Source: Lanius collurio (lineage: Eukaryota > Chordata > Aves > Passeriformes > Laniidae). From it: a stretch of DNA of 64,000 nt. Location: the NCBI GenBank assembly GCA_020086605.1, contig JACBWW010000015.1, positions 17,709,484-17,773,483 on the forward strand. The letters are read 5' to 3'. Position 1 is the stretch's first letter, and the number at the start of each line of letters is the position of its first letter. A model generated the notes under the pieces. It did no database searches. It saw only the letters and a list, made by a program, of their open reading frames with translations, and was not told the origin of the DNA. Position numbers and translations under genes: made by a program. Shown here in pieces: positions 1 through 11,239 of this stretch.

Positions 1-2937
1 TGATCTCTTGACTGTAAGCCTAAGCAAAGCCCAAGTTTCTCCTTTTTACCTACTGCAATCTTTTGCCTCTTAGGATGAAATTATAAGCTTCTTGGTATTT
101 GTATACAATGATCACCAGGATCTTAAAATTAGTAAGTTTTATGTAGCAGTTTTGGTTTGTATTGGATAAACTACTGTAACAGTAAGAACTAGAATATACC
201 ATTACTTACCCCATTTTATCACCTTACATATAGGTCTAAAGAGTCTTCAAATACAGCTATATCATCCAAGTTTGTAAAAGCAATTAAAAGCTATTGAGAG
301 CATAGAGAATTGAGGCTTTCTGCTAATTAAACACACATACCCCTTTGAGAGCTTTCATACAATGGATAAATATTAAGCAGTTAAGGGAGGACTGAGCCAG
401 AAGAGGAATCAAGTATTTTGAGCTAGAGCTGCTACTTAAACTTTCCTTTTGTATTACAATAGGAGTCTCTATCAAATTCAGTAGCAGAATGAAAACTCAC
501 ACAGTCCAACAAAAGCAGAGTCTTTACTTGGTTCTATTTCATCACTTTCACATTTCTTTCTTTCAGAAACAGGAGTAAGTGTAAAAAACCCCAAACACCT
601 CATCCTGCATGAAGAAAGCCTGCCTTGCAGATCTATTACAGAAATCCCACTGAGACATGGTGGTGGCTACACAGATAAGTAGCTATCTAGGCTATCAAAG
701 TGTTTATTTTTCAGGCACCAGATGAAAACCACTGCTTAAGCTCCTTAGGTAATGCTTTTTTCATCATGCAATTTTCAAGGCACGGCGGCCACTAATGAAA
801 TTCAATCCTAACTCCTAAAAGACAGCATTACTTACAAGTGGCTTAACATGACCATATTTAAGGTATCACAATGCTTAGGTTTTAACTTAAAAATTTATGA
901 TCCATGAAGTAGTACTGATATAAGCAGCATCTTGGGAGATTTACTGACTGGTGTTAAACAGATTCATTTATATGATAAAGGATTCAAAAATGTTTTGACA
1001 CTGGCTTTTTAGCTGTTCAAGGTCTCCTAGAAGCAAGCAAATGAAAGCACAGATATGCCCATACACACACAACTTCAGGGGCACATTATCAGAGCCTACT
1101 AAGCTTATTTTAAATAACAAAACCAAATGTTAGCAGAATTTCTTTCTTAGCTAAGTTTTTCCAAGGATGTACTGAAAGGAGCATTTTTTTATTGTATTAT
1201 TTTGATAATGCACAAAAATATTTGAAATGCACATCAAAAATATTCTCATGTACAACTCAGAGCAATGATCCCCTTAACTGAAAAAAGATTATATTTGAAT
1301 ACTCTGTATTTCATTTTATAACTTTAACTGGACATTTTAAAAAACAAGTTGTCATTATTTAAATTGCATTCACACTTGTCACTCAGTTCAAAACATTCTT
1401 AAAATACTCAGCACTTCCTTTATATTAGTATCACCTCAACACTTAATAAAGTTTTATTTTTTCATTAGGTTTTACTGAAGATCTGAAAATAATATTGAGT
1501 TAACTGCAGAAATTCATATAGAATATAAATAGCTAAACACGGTGTGCTAATTTTCTACTTTGCTTTCATAACAATACAAAACAAAATAAACCAACAAGAA
1601 ACAGGTACCTGTTAATCTATGGGTTTGTTACATGTTTACTCCATGGTAATTTCCCACATTCTCAGCCAACTTGTTTAAACAGCCATTTTAGCTGGACTGA
1701 AGCCCTGGGTAAAAAAGGGAATCTACATGCGAGTTCTACCACAGTGTCATTTAATATGAAATTATTTCAGGTTGTAATTGAAGAAACTCTGCTGTTGTAG
1801 GTATTTCAACCTTAGCACTTTTTTTGTTTGGTTGTTTTTTTCCAAAGTAAGTCACAGAAACGTGTCAAGAGGTAAAAGAAAAAGAAATTCAATGCAGAAC
1901 TATGGCTCCCAAGCAAGCCTGCTACATAGCTTCAGCAAGAGATTGCTACTAAAATTAAAATATTTGTTTTAAATGTACCCTCATTTTGGACCTGGCCTTG
2001 CATTCCTCAAGCAGGTGAGAGCTGTAGAACTTTTGCCTGCATCAAGAACTTTAGGATCACTCTTCCCAGTAAATCATTTTGTTTAAGGTGTGTGCTTTTG
2101 TATATATATGCATTTATATACACTGACAGGCACTATATAGCTATATACACAAGGCCAGCTGCAATTCAAGATTTAGATATTGAAACTCTGTCCCTTATTA
2201 AAAATAAAATTTTAGGCTCCTTGAGCTCTGATGTTAGCAGCTATTTTTGATTTGCAAATTCTCAAGTAGCACAACTGTTTAAATATAAAATTACTAATAA
2301 AAATGTAAAAATTGGTATCTAGTAGAATACATGGGAGTTAATAGTGGTAAGCAGTATTTTAGAGTCACAAGATATCCATACCCACAGTGTGTAAAAAAGT
2401 CAGACTTGCTTCCAGCTGTACCAGTCACACAAAGGCCTTACCTTCATTAGCAAGAATAATGCAACAAACCACTTCCCACAACTGTGTTACTTTTTATATA
2501 CACCTCAATACACCAGTATCGTGCGCCTTTACATTTTAGGATGTTTTTGCCCTTACACACTCCAGAGCTCTGAAGATGAGACTTTTGGGTGCTTCTGTGG
2601 ATGAGTGAGTGATAGTAATGGAAATATTACTGTGGTCTTTGGCACCTCTATCTCATTAATAAAGCAAAGTCCTGCTCCATTTTTTTCTTTAATAAAAAAA
2701 AACTCCCATCAGTGGTGCATTTCATTAGCACTGAAGAGTAGAATAGGTCTCTACAGCCTGAAGAGAGGAAAACATCTGAAATACCAATATATGAGTCTAC
2801 AATTGTCTTTCCAATCAATTGCACAGAAGCTTGGTCCACTTCTTCAGTTACAGTCCTCTTAAGAACTTTGGTTACAGCATTGATGTTTTGGTAAAAAAAA
2901 AAAGAAAAAACCAGAGCAGATGCTTTCCTTCGTTTCT
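1..2937 (-). other. SGMS2: SGMS2 3' UTR and downstream sequence
   Basis: This stretch follows the stop codon on the minus strand. It is AT-rich, has no supported coding sequence on either strand and no repeat I recognise. Minus-strand AATAAA polyadenylation signals occur at 1458-1453, 1193-1188 and 708-703, so a long 3' UTR with more than one end is plausible. Which signal is used, or whether the UTR runs past the window edge, cannot be told from sequence alone. Confidence 0.6.
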
Positions 2938-3141
2938 TCAGGTAGATTTTTCATTGTCCTCTCCTGTCTTCTGAACCCGTGAATACTTTTTGCATGAAGA
3001 CTTGAAGCAGCTGGGAGGCCAAGATATTGGCCAGGAAAAGCTGCAAGGAACAGAGCCTTGCACATTCTTCTCAAAGAAATAAAATATTGGATACCACCAT
3101 GCTCGAGAGAGAAAATTCGTCTGCGAAGACACCTTTAAAGT
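2938..3141 (-). CDS. SGMS2: SGMS2 coding exon 5 (residues 299-365 and stop)
   Basis: The acceptor CAATACAG precedes 3141. The 204 bases encode 67 residues and a TGA stop at 2940-2938. This is the cytosolic tail, ending DNEKST as in mammals. In human SGMS2 four tail cysteines (331, 332, 343, 348) are reported to be palmitoylated and to help plasma-membrane targeting. Here 331, 343 and 348 are cysteine, but residue 332 is serine (AGC codon at 3042-3040). Confidence 0.97.
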   Translation of the reverse strand, partial: TLKVSSQTNFLSRAWWYPIFYFFEKNVQGSVPCSFSWPISWPPSCFKSSCKKYSRVQKTGEDNEKST

Positions 3142-6100
3142 CTGTATTGGCACAAGCATGAAGAGAAGAAAAGGCAATTGTCAGTTTAAAGGCTTATAAT
3201 CAATTACATTTGAGTCAAGACAACACCAAAAATACAATGCATTAGCATGCATTTCTGCAAAGACAGTGAGTATTCAGCCTACAAAACACAGATTTGAGAG
3301 AGAAATTATAGTCCAAATGCATACTACAAACTGAGCATCTTTAACACAAAGGGACGCTTTGCTGCTGTACAAAATTTGGGGCAACAAAGCACTCAAGTCT
3401 TTTTCAATATGAGTGCCTTCAGGCATGTCATGTTTCCATTGATGACTAATAGTTGAGAATTAGATTAAATGGGATTGAGAGATATACTGCTACTTCAGTG
3501 GGTTGTTGAAACAACTGCAGCAGGTACCTTCTGAACAGCATACCTTTAATGACATTTACAGAAAAACCGTCACTAGAATTTTAGTATTGTCTAGGTAATT
3601 TCAGTTGGACAGAAATTTTATTGCTCAACTACTGTTTATTCATAAGCTGAGACAAAGTAGGGCTATTCGATACATAAACTACAGCATTAAAACCTCAAAG
3701 TTAAAAAAATATTTTTAAGACAAATTAGTATTATTTACTTAAATAACAATGAAGTGAAACTCCTTGCCCATTCTGTTTAAACTTCAATAGGAACCTCTAT
3801 TTTTATTCTGAAATTAAGAACTAACTTTAACCTTTAGGTAATTTTGACAAATGCAGGCTATACGTTGATTCTGAAGGCATTTGCCACCCACCTTTTCATT
3901 AGCCATTGAGTGGTACCACCAGAAGAGCCGCGTGGTGATGTAGTAGGCAACAATGACATCTACGGTATAGTGCTCATGAGCAACCAGGATACAAATGATG
4001 CCAGCAGCACTCATTAGCCAGCAGATTAAGTGATACCACCAGAAATGTCGTGGTGAATCTGTGAAACAGGGAGGTGATGGGGAAAAAACACAGCAAAAAG
4101 CATCTATATTATTACAGTAATCCACAAAAGGAAGGGGAAAAGAAAAAAATTAATTTAAGGCTACTAATAATTTGAAAGCATAATTCATATCATGCTGGTA
4201 CAAACCCCCTGCTTTGACACAGAAAACAAGACAAATAAATTATGCAACCTTACTGAAGTGTTCTTACTTTTTAAACTGAACACAAGATGAGTCAGTAACA
4301 AAACACAGACACCCATTTTCTAGTCAAATTAAGTTCTCCATTTAAATAGTTGCTAGGATTTGGGGTGCAGAGGAAGAGACAGAATTGAGGCAAAACATAC
4401 ACCCAAGTTAAACAACCAAAGTGTATTTTCATCTTTTCACAGCCTATACTCGAGTGAATTCAAGTGTCTAGAATTGATACAACCTGAGCAGAGATGACAG
4501 ATTCAACAGAAAAAGACACTAATTTTAATTCTTAGGCTTTAACTAATTTGCATGAAGCCTCAGTTCTGTGAAACAAAATATACTGTACAGAATAGAATGT
4601 GAATTTATACCCTTTAATGAAAGATTTAACAAATGGGAGTGAAGCTATTCATAATGCATTTAAGCCACTTCAGTGGAAAAGTTTTCCTGTATTTCTTTCC
4701 CCACTGAAAAATACCCTGAGTGTCACAATGACCATTCATAACTTCTGACAGCCTAACTGGCTTCATTTCACTCACAGTGGGAGGTGTTGGCATCTCTTGC
4801 CTTGTCGGGCAACAGTCAGCCTTTACTTTCACACAATAGCAGCAGAAAAGTTACTGATCTCAACAAGCCGGTCCAGAAGGCTCTCAGAGGCTTGTGCAAA
4901 ATAGTAACTGTAGAATCACTTTTTGGTGAAAGTGTCAAAACAATAAATTCTCTTAACTCTCCCCAAAACACTGCAGATAGATCTCTACCTACTGATTTTT
5001 TTTTTTTTTTTTAAGATAAGAAGCCAAGTAAAATTAAGAAGCTGATGAAAACAGCACTGAGCAAGACAGACATACCAAGCTAAAAATACTAGAAATATGA
5101 GTAACTATTCTGGTGAAAAAGGTGGAGTGCAGAGGAATAAGAGAAAAAATGGCAGAGTATGAAAGGAAAAACAGAGTAAAAACTCCACTAAGCCAGACAT
5201 AAAAATGTCAGAATGCACCTTACACCAAAGACATTAGTTATCGAAAGAGCAAAAAAAGCAGCCTCTAATTCAGAGCAATTATAGGGCTTATGTCCTGGTT
5301 CAGGTAACATTTTGATAATTATATTGGAGGCAAAAAACGGAAAGCTATGCATTTCTCACAGAGCACTAAAATGTTCATAACTTCACTGAAATACATGCCT
5401 AACAACTGGGAAGCACTCAAAGGGCTTATTACAAAAATTTGTACGATGTAATTTTCCCAATCCCGTGTAGTATAAAGTACAGGAGTAAAACTAGCCCAGA
5501 AAATATTGGGCTGTATTCATCCTTCCTGGTACAACTGAGTATGTGAATAGCATCAAAATGCAATGCAACAGACAAAACAAGGCAAACAATAACTCTATTA
5601 TTAGACTATTTTCCTGATATTGCTCTGGTAATTTTGGTGGGTAACAAATGTGATTCCCCCAGTAATATTCACTTCACAGGAGAGACCTAGGTCTAAGAAT
5701 CATCAGACTATAATCAGCATCTTAAATCACTGTTCAAAGAAGAACATCTCAAATCTACAGATTTGGAGTCTATAATATTCAAGAGGCTCTTTCATATTAT
5801 GTTTTTTGTTTAAGGCAGAATGCAGCACCTTGTTCCCTCAACATTTTTGTAAAAGGAAGGCATCCAACTAACACTGGTTAGTCTTATTTTTGTTTCAGTG
5901 CAAATTACTCTTTTCCATCAGCCAAGCTAGCATTTGTATAGTTTGGGACACAACAGTAGGAGGAAGATTCCAACTCCAAACATGTGAACTGAAAAGGGAA
6001 CTCCCCACTACATATTCACAAACAGCCAAGCTCCCAGTAAAGAAGCACTGCTTACCAGGTATTAGATTTAGAAGTCAGTCATCAGTTCTCTAACACTTTA

Positions 6101-9100
6101 ACAGATACTCTGGGTGCAGCACAGAAGATTTTTCCTCCCATGCCCCAGAGCCATGTAAAGCAAAGGGGGAAACCATAACTGCATCATCTGCATGCTTGCC
6201 AAATTCTTATCAACTACAAGAAGCATTAAGTGGAAGATGCAAGCACAAGACATCTGAAGAGCATGAATTAACTATTAATTGCTTGAAGTAAGTAATGTAC
6301 AGCACACCTGAGAAAAGTAACATTGCCTCTGGATGCAATATAAGTGTGCAACGATGCTGTGTTCAAGCCACAGAACCCATTAGTCCCCTGCAGCTAACAT
6401 GCAGAGAGCTAGTGTGCATAATTAACTATAGTATGTTTTATCCAAAATTTGAATAACCTGTCAACAAATGATGAAAAGCTATCTTGTTTTAATCAACCAC
6501 TAAACACTTACATAAAGATAGAGGTGACATGTTTAGCCACATTAAGCCCTTAATTAAAGCCCACAACACTTTTAGTCAGCCTTACCCACAATCCCTGAGA
6601 AGGTGATGGAACAGCTCACCCTTGAGGCCACCACTAAGCATGTGGAAGACAAGGTGATCAGGAGTAGTCAGCATGGATTCACCATAGGGAAATCATGCTT
6701 AACCAACCTGATTGTCTTCAAAATCAGCAAGGCTTCTGACACTGTCTGCCATTACGTCCTCACAGGCAAGGCTAGACAACTAGCAAAGCGGACTGAGAAT
6801 TGGCTGAATGGCAGGACTTGGAGGGTTTTTAATCATTGGCAGAGAGTCTAGTTCAACCCAAAGGTTCATACTGGGCCCAGTATTAACTTATCCATCAACA
6901 ACTTGGAGGGATAGAGTGCACCCTCAGCAAGGCTGCTGAGGATACAAAGCTCAGAGGATTGGTGCTGTGCTGCCCTTCAAAAAACCTCAGACACTGAAGA
7001 GATGGGCAGAGCAGAACCTTTTGAAACTCAGCAAGGGCAAGTTCAGGGTCCTGCACCTAGGAAGGAAGAACCTGGAGCACCAGTACAGTGTGGGAGCAAA
7101 CCTGCTGGAAAGCAGCTGTACTGTGAAGTACCTGGGGGTCCTGGTGGCCAAGCTGTCCACAAGCAGTGCCCTCATGGCCAAGAAGGGCAGAGCATCCTGG
7201 GGTGTATTAGTAAGATCATTGCCAGCAGGTTGAAGGAGGTGGTTCTGATCCTCCACTCAGCCCTGGTGAGGCCACATCTGGAGTTCCAGGCTCCCTAGTA
7301 CAAGACAGATGTGGAGCAAGTCCATTTGAGGGCTATGAGGATGATTAGTAAACAGGAGCACCTCTCTTATGAGGAATGACTGAGGAAAATATGTCTGTTT
7401 AGCCTTGGAGAAGCGGGAGAGGGGACCTCATCAATATCACTAAGTATCTGAAGGAAGTGCGTCAAGACGACAGAACCAGGCTCTTCTCAGTGGTACCAAG
7501 CAATAGGACAAGAGGCATCAGGCAGGAAACAATGCATAGGAAGTTCTACCTAAATGTGAGGAAGAACTTGTTTACTGGGCAGGTGACCATGCACTGGAAC
7601 AGATTGCCAGAGAGGCTGTGAAGTCTCCCTCACTGAAAACACTCAAGAACTACCTGGACAAAATCCTGTGCAATGTGCTCTAGAAAACTCTGCTTGGGCT
7701 AGATAACCTACAGTGGTCCCTTCAAACCTTAAGCATTTTATGATTTTACTATAGCCATGGTTCCATTTCCACTCAATTTGTATTTCAAACCCATATAAAT
7801 ACAGTCTGTGTACAACTGACAAGTAACTTTTGAAGGGCAGTAACTTTACATGTACTTTGGTCATTTGTTTTCCCAGTACAACAAATATGAAGAAGGAAGT
7901 ACATTGAAATAGAATCACTTACACTCTTTGATGAACAGATAGACCAGTGTTAGTACTACAGTGTGTCCACTAAACAGGAAGTCTCCACACAGGATGTGTG
8001 ATCCAGTTATGGATAGACCACCACCAGAAATCAGTCGCAGGATTCTCTGAACCTTTGCCTGAGAGTCTCCATTCAACTAGAACACCAGAAAGAAGTATAA
8101 AATAAATGTTAAGATACACCATAAGTGATTCAAGTAAACTTCTTGCCCAAGCACATGTAGAGTCAGGAAGACAGGGATAAAAGGACAAATTATTTTCATT
8201 TTCTTTGGCTTTCTTTCACATATTCTTAAAACAAATAAGCATGCATTTAAAATTTGACAGGTGATTCAGAGCAGTTTGATAACACTAGCATCCTGTCTAT
8301 GTTTTCCCAAGTTATTTTAAAATATGCATTGTATGAGAATGAGATGCAGAATATACTGAAAAGGTAAAAATTAAAAATTTGTAAGGTCAGATCTCTCATG
8401 GCAGCAGTTAACAGAATGTATGAAACCAATTCAAAACTGGTACAACCGTGCATACCAATTCTGTTATTCTGTTCAGAGCTGACCAGTGTTTCTAACGAGT
8501 AAAAACTTCAAACTCGATTCATTTGAGATTTAGTTACAAACTCAGTCGGGACGTACTCATATTTGGAGGACGCACATTTTTAAATCATGCATTAGGATCA
8601 GCTTTTGATTTCTCAGATACTAGGCAAAAACTCAATTTTATCTAGATGTTTTAAATTAACTCTAGGAAAAAAAAACACACAAGAAGAAAAATGGATTACT
8701 GTGTTTTCTGTAATCAGAAAAATAATCACATGACAAAAATAATCCAGAAGAATTATCATCAAGTGTTTTTCCAGAGTTCAAGTAATTCATCCTGGTTTAA
8801 TGCTAGCAAAATGAACTTTCAGCAGAGACACTGGCATTTTCCTTTGATTACCTCTTCTCACTCCTCCATATACAGTCTACTACACAGTCATTCTCCAAGC
8901 TATTAGAACAAAAAGCATTTTCAAATAGACACTGATTCATAAGAAGTAATTCATCCACTATACCCCTAAACTGTCTCAAAGTAGTAGTCAACAGCCATGA
9001 TGCTGGAATTCAAGACTAGAAATCCTACTGAAGAGGTAACAAATTTATCCTCCCACTAAACTGGCAATACTCTTTCAGTACAGCCAACATGCTAGTTTGT

Positions 9101-11059
9101 TCCAAGGAATTTTAAGTCTACAACTTTTTTATTAGTAATCTAAAGTGGGAGTAACAACTCCTTTATGTCACCACTTAACTCCAGTGTCATTAAATTCTTA
9201 AAATATTTTGGTAAAACTATTAGCACATCCATGTTTCTATATGTATCAGTTCATTTACACAGCTGAACTTGTTCCTATACATTTTGAAGGCGGGAAGCAA
9301 AGACAGGTGCCTGACTTCAGGTATTGCAATAGCTCTTGACCAAACAAACCCGACAAAGCACATGAGAGTTTGGGTTTCTAAAGGGACACAGCAACAAAAT
9401 CTTGCATATTAGCCTATAAATTACAATACTCAACTTGGGTATTCTGCCATATTTGCAAAAATATTGCTGCAGTATTAAGAGTAATTAGCTTGAGCCTCAG
9501 AAACAAGTTGATTGATTTAGTACCAGCACTATTTCAACCTAAGATGTTCTGAAAGGGAGCACCCAACTGCATCAACAAGTCAAGACTCTTTCCATATCAC
9601 ACGTTTTGGTTTATCACTCACTACCTATGTTTCTGAAGACATCAACTGAAAGTAATTTGTGTTATTTAGTAATACCTGAAACATTTCCTTCAATTTGTTC
9701 TAAAGAGCCATCAAGACTGATATAGAGACTAAAGCATGAAGCAAGAGGCAAAGGCACTTACCTTTGGTGCACACTGAAAATGCATTCCAGGCACAGGTAA
9801 GGTGGTAACGTACATGGTAATACAGCGGTACAGATACAAAGTTCCTATTATAAAAAAGAACCTGCGTCCCACTATTGATCTGAAAGTAAGGAAAGTGGGA
9901 AAATGATTGAGTACAAAGTTTACATGCAGGATATTTAACAGTTAACAGAGTTCTAGCTTCACTACATAGCTAAATCCTTAGAATGAAAGAGCAGCTCCAC
10001 TCCAGCTCTTCACCATTCAGTTCTCTGAATGCTAAAAAGTCCTTCAGCTTTTAGTCTTGTTAGCTCCTTACAGTGCAAAGCTACCACCAATTTAACATGG
10101 CCTCAATCTAACTTACAGGTGCAGTCAGGAAGTTTTCCTCAACTCTGTGACCTTCTCTTTTTAGTCCCATACGATAACCACATTCTTCTCTTAAATACAC
10201 ATAGTTTAAGCAAATGAAGACACAGGAGAAAACTTCTATTTAGCCATAGAGGACAGTGGGTTCTTCCTCAAATTTGGAAGAGATTCTTACATCATCACCA
10301 TTTCCTCAGTTCAAACACCTCCACATCAGTAAACACGCTTTGAAAAGCCCAATCTCGGAATAAAGTTGACTAGTAGAACATGGGTGTCAGAAATCCATGG
10401 TCAAAAAACATAACTGAATAATCAGAAAACCTGTATTTCCTTATCTGTCATAACACTAGAACATTTTGTAAACAAGCCATCCCTTCATTATTTTCCCGCC
10501 AGCCCTATTCTACAATATTGGTATGGATTTTACCCTACAGTTTCTTCTATCCAAAGTGAGCAATAAAAACATACAGCAGAGAAAAGAAAATATTGCTAAC
10601 TTACTTGTATCTAAGAAACAACCACTGGAATATCCATAATCCAAGTAGTATCATTCCATTTATTTCTGATACAGAAAAAGCCCATTTCACACGATCAATG
10701 TAATCAAAAAATTTGTCAGGCAAAGGAGGGCTTAGCTCCTTTGGAGGTACTCTCTCATGGACCACAGTGATCATGACAGTTGTTAAAATCAAGTTGAAGA
10801 GAGCATAGACAAAGGCAATGCCTGTTTTCCACCATTCCAGAGGAAATTTGTTCCTAGATTCAGCAGGCATAGCAATCTGGATGTAATCAGGATACTTCTT
10901 TGCTGTTTTTCGCAAGCCATTAGACAAGCCCTTTGGTTTGCTAGTGCCATTTTTGTTCTCTTCACTGACTGAGAGAGTGGGTCGTGAGTAGCCATTAGAA
11001 GCATCATTTGGTTGACCCTCCATATGCTCTTCAAGCTTTGCTGTCTCAATGGTATTCAT
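2938..11059 (-). CDS. SGMS2: Sphingomyelin synthase 2, five coding exons (spliced)
   Basis: The family moves phosphocholine from phosphatidylcholine to ceramide, giving sphingomyelin and diacylglycerol, mainly at the plasma membrane and Golgi. The spliced frame gives 365 residues, the length I recall for human SGMS2, and matches it closely from memory. The N-terminus (IETAKLEEH) has no SAM domain, which argues against SGMS1. Hydrophobic segments lie at about 78-101, 128-148, 157-179, 223-240, 248-269 and 275-292, fitting six membrane spans. The catalytic triad is seen as His229 (in CGDFLFSGHT), His272 and Asp276 (in AHEHYTVD). The tail after 299 is cytosolic and carries Cys331, Cys343 and Cys348. 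Translation most likely starts at the ATG at 11059-11057, which has G at -3; the open frame continues upstream only through a TTG. Five exons, no internal stop or frameshift, all junctions GT-AG. Exon identity is very secure; the UTR structure is not. Confidence 0.97.
3142..3891 (-). other. SGMS2: SGMS2 coding intron 4
   Basis: An intron of 750 bases, GTGGGT at the 5' end and CAATACAG at the 3' end on the minus strand. No repeat or extra exon seen. Confidence 0.9.
3892..4058 (-). CDS. SGMS2: SGMS2 coding exon 4 (residues 243-298, catalytic His and Asp)
   Basis: The acceptor TTTCACAG precedes 4058 and the donor GTGGGT begins at 3891. This donor is weaker than the other three. The 167 bases finish Tyr243 and add 55 codons, ending in phase 0 after MANEK. 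The exon contains the PRHFWWYH and AHEHYTVD motifs with His272 and Asp276, plus membrane spans 5 and 6. Confidence 0.97.
4059..7922 (-). other. SGMS2: SGMS2 coding intron 3
   Basis: An intron of 3,864 bases, the longest of the coding introns. A degraded CR1 copy lies inside it on the plus strand, opposite to the gene. The rest is AT-rich sequence in which I see nothing further. Confidence 0.9.
6585..7745 (+). mobile_element. CR1 LINE, 5'-truncated and decayed 3' part of ORF2
   Basis: Plus-strand translations in shifting frames recover the CR1 reverse-transcriptase region (GFTIGKSCLTNL near 6684) and the C-terminal part (LLKLSKGKFRVLHLGRKN near 7015; LHSALVRPHLEFQ near 7250). The copy ends near a degenerate ATTCTATG-like tail at about 7736-7745. 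Frameshifts and internal deletions are present: the stretch with the first catalytic Asp block is missing, and the FADD motif is altered. It cannot be active. It lies in SGMS2 intron 3 in the opposite orientation to the gene. Confidence 0.92.
7923..8076 (-). CDS. SGMS2: SGMS2 coding exon 3 (residues 192-242, first catalytic His)
   Basis: The acceptor TTCTAG precedes 8076 and the donor GTAAGT begins at 7922. The length of 154 bases is 51 codons plus the first base of Tyr243. It carries the conserved CGDFLFSGHT motif, whose His229 is the first member of the catalytic triad of the lipid phosphate phosphatase-like fold, and the start of membrane span 4. Confidence 0.97.
8077..9761 (-). other. SGMS2: SGMS2 coding intron 2
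   Basis: An intron of 1,685 bases with GTAAGT donor and TTCTAG acceptor. No recognised repeats or other features. Confidence 0.9.
9762..9879 (-). CDS. SGMS2: SGMS2 coding exon 2 (end of codon 152 and residues 153-191)
   Basis: The acceptor TTTCAG lies just before 9879 and the donor GTAAGT begins at 9761. The length of 118 bases is one base completing Lys152 plus 39 codons. It encodes the SIVGRR loop, membrane span 3 and the luminal loop ending CAPK. The match to SGMS2 of other vertebrates is nearly residue for residue from memory. Confidence 0.97.
9880..10604 (-). other. SGMS2: SGMS2 coding intron 1
   Basis: An intron of 725 bases with GTAAGT donor and TTTCAG acceptor. No recognised features. 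Confidence 0.9.
10605..11059 (-). CDS. SGMS2: SGMS2 coding exon 1 (residues 1-151 plus two bases of codon 152)
   Basis: This exon holds the hydrophilic cytosolic N-terminus, the KKYPDYIQIAMP stretch, membrane span 1 and most of span 2. It ends AA, followed by the donor GTAAGT at 10604, so codon 152 (Lys) is split after its second base. The upstream in-frame TTG at 11065-11063 could mislead an ORF finder into adding two residues; the ATG at 11059 is the better start because it gives the family-length protein and has a purine at -3. Confidence 0.97.
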
Positions 11060-11239
11060 TTCCAAGCTGTATGGCCAAAGTGGGTTTGTTGGTGAGCAAT
11101 TTCTGGGCTCTCTGAACTCTGTTATTCCTCAAAGTCCAATGTTCTTGTTCCTAGATGACTTCTGTAGAACACTAAAATGTGTCCATTGTGCTTTCAAAGG
11201 AATTTGCGAAGACAAATCTTTCTTCTAGAGCTGAATCAT
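11060..11239 (-). other. SGMS2: SGMS2 5' UTR part of the first coding exon
   Basis: On the minus strand a long T-run followed by GCAG ends at 11240 and forms a clear acceptor, so the exon holding the start codon most likely begins at 11239. That leaves 180 bases of 5' UTR before the ATG. Two upstream ORFs of four codons each lie in it, at 11239-11225 and 11186-11172. No other upstream ATG remains before the main start. Confidence 0.75.
11172..11239 (-). promoter_or_regulatory. Two minimal upstream ORFs in the SGMS2 leader
   Basis: The first reads ATG ATT CAG CTC TAG and begins at the first base of the exon. The second reads ATG GAC ACA TTT TAG and lies 38 bases further on. Both close well before the main ATG, so reinitiation is possible. 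A role in limiting SGMS2 translation is inference from known uORF behaviour. Confidence 0.5.

Noticed and set aside
11060..11065. Upstream in-frame extension of SGMS2 by two residues
   Set aside because: The codon at 11065-11063 is TTG, not ATG. The ATG at 11059 gives the family-length protein.
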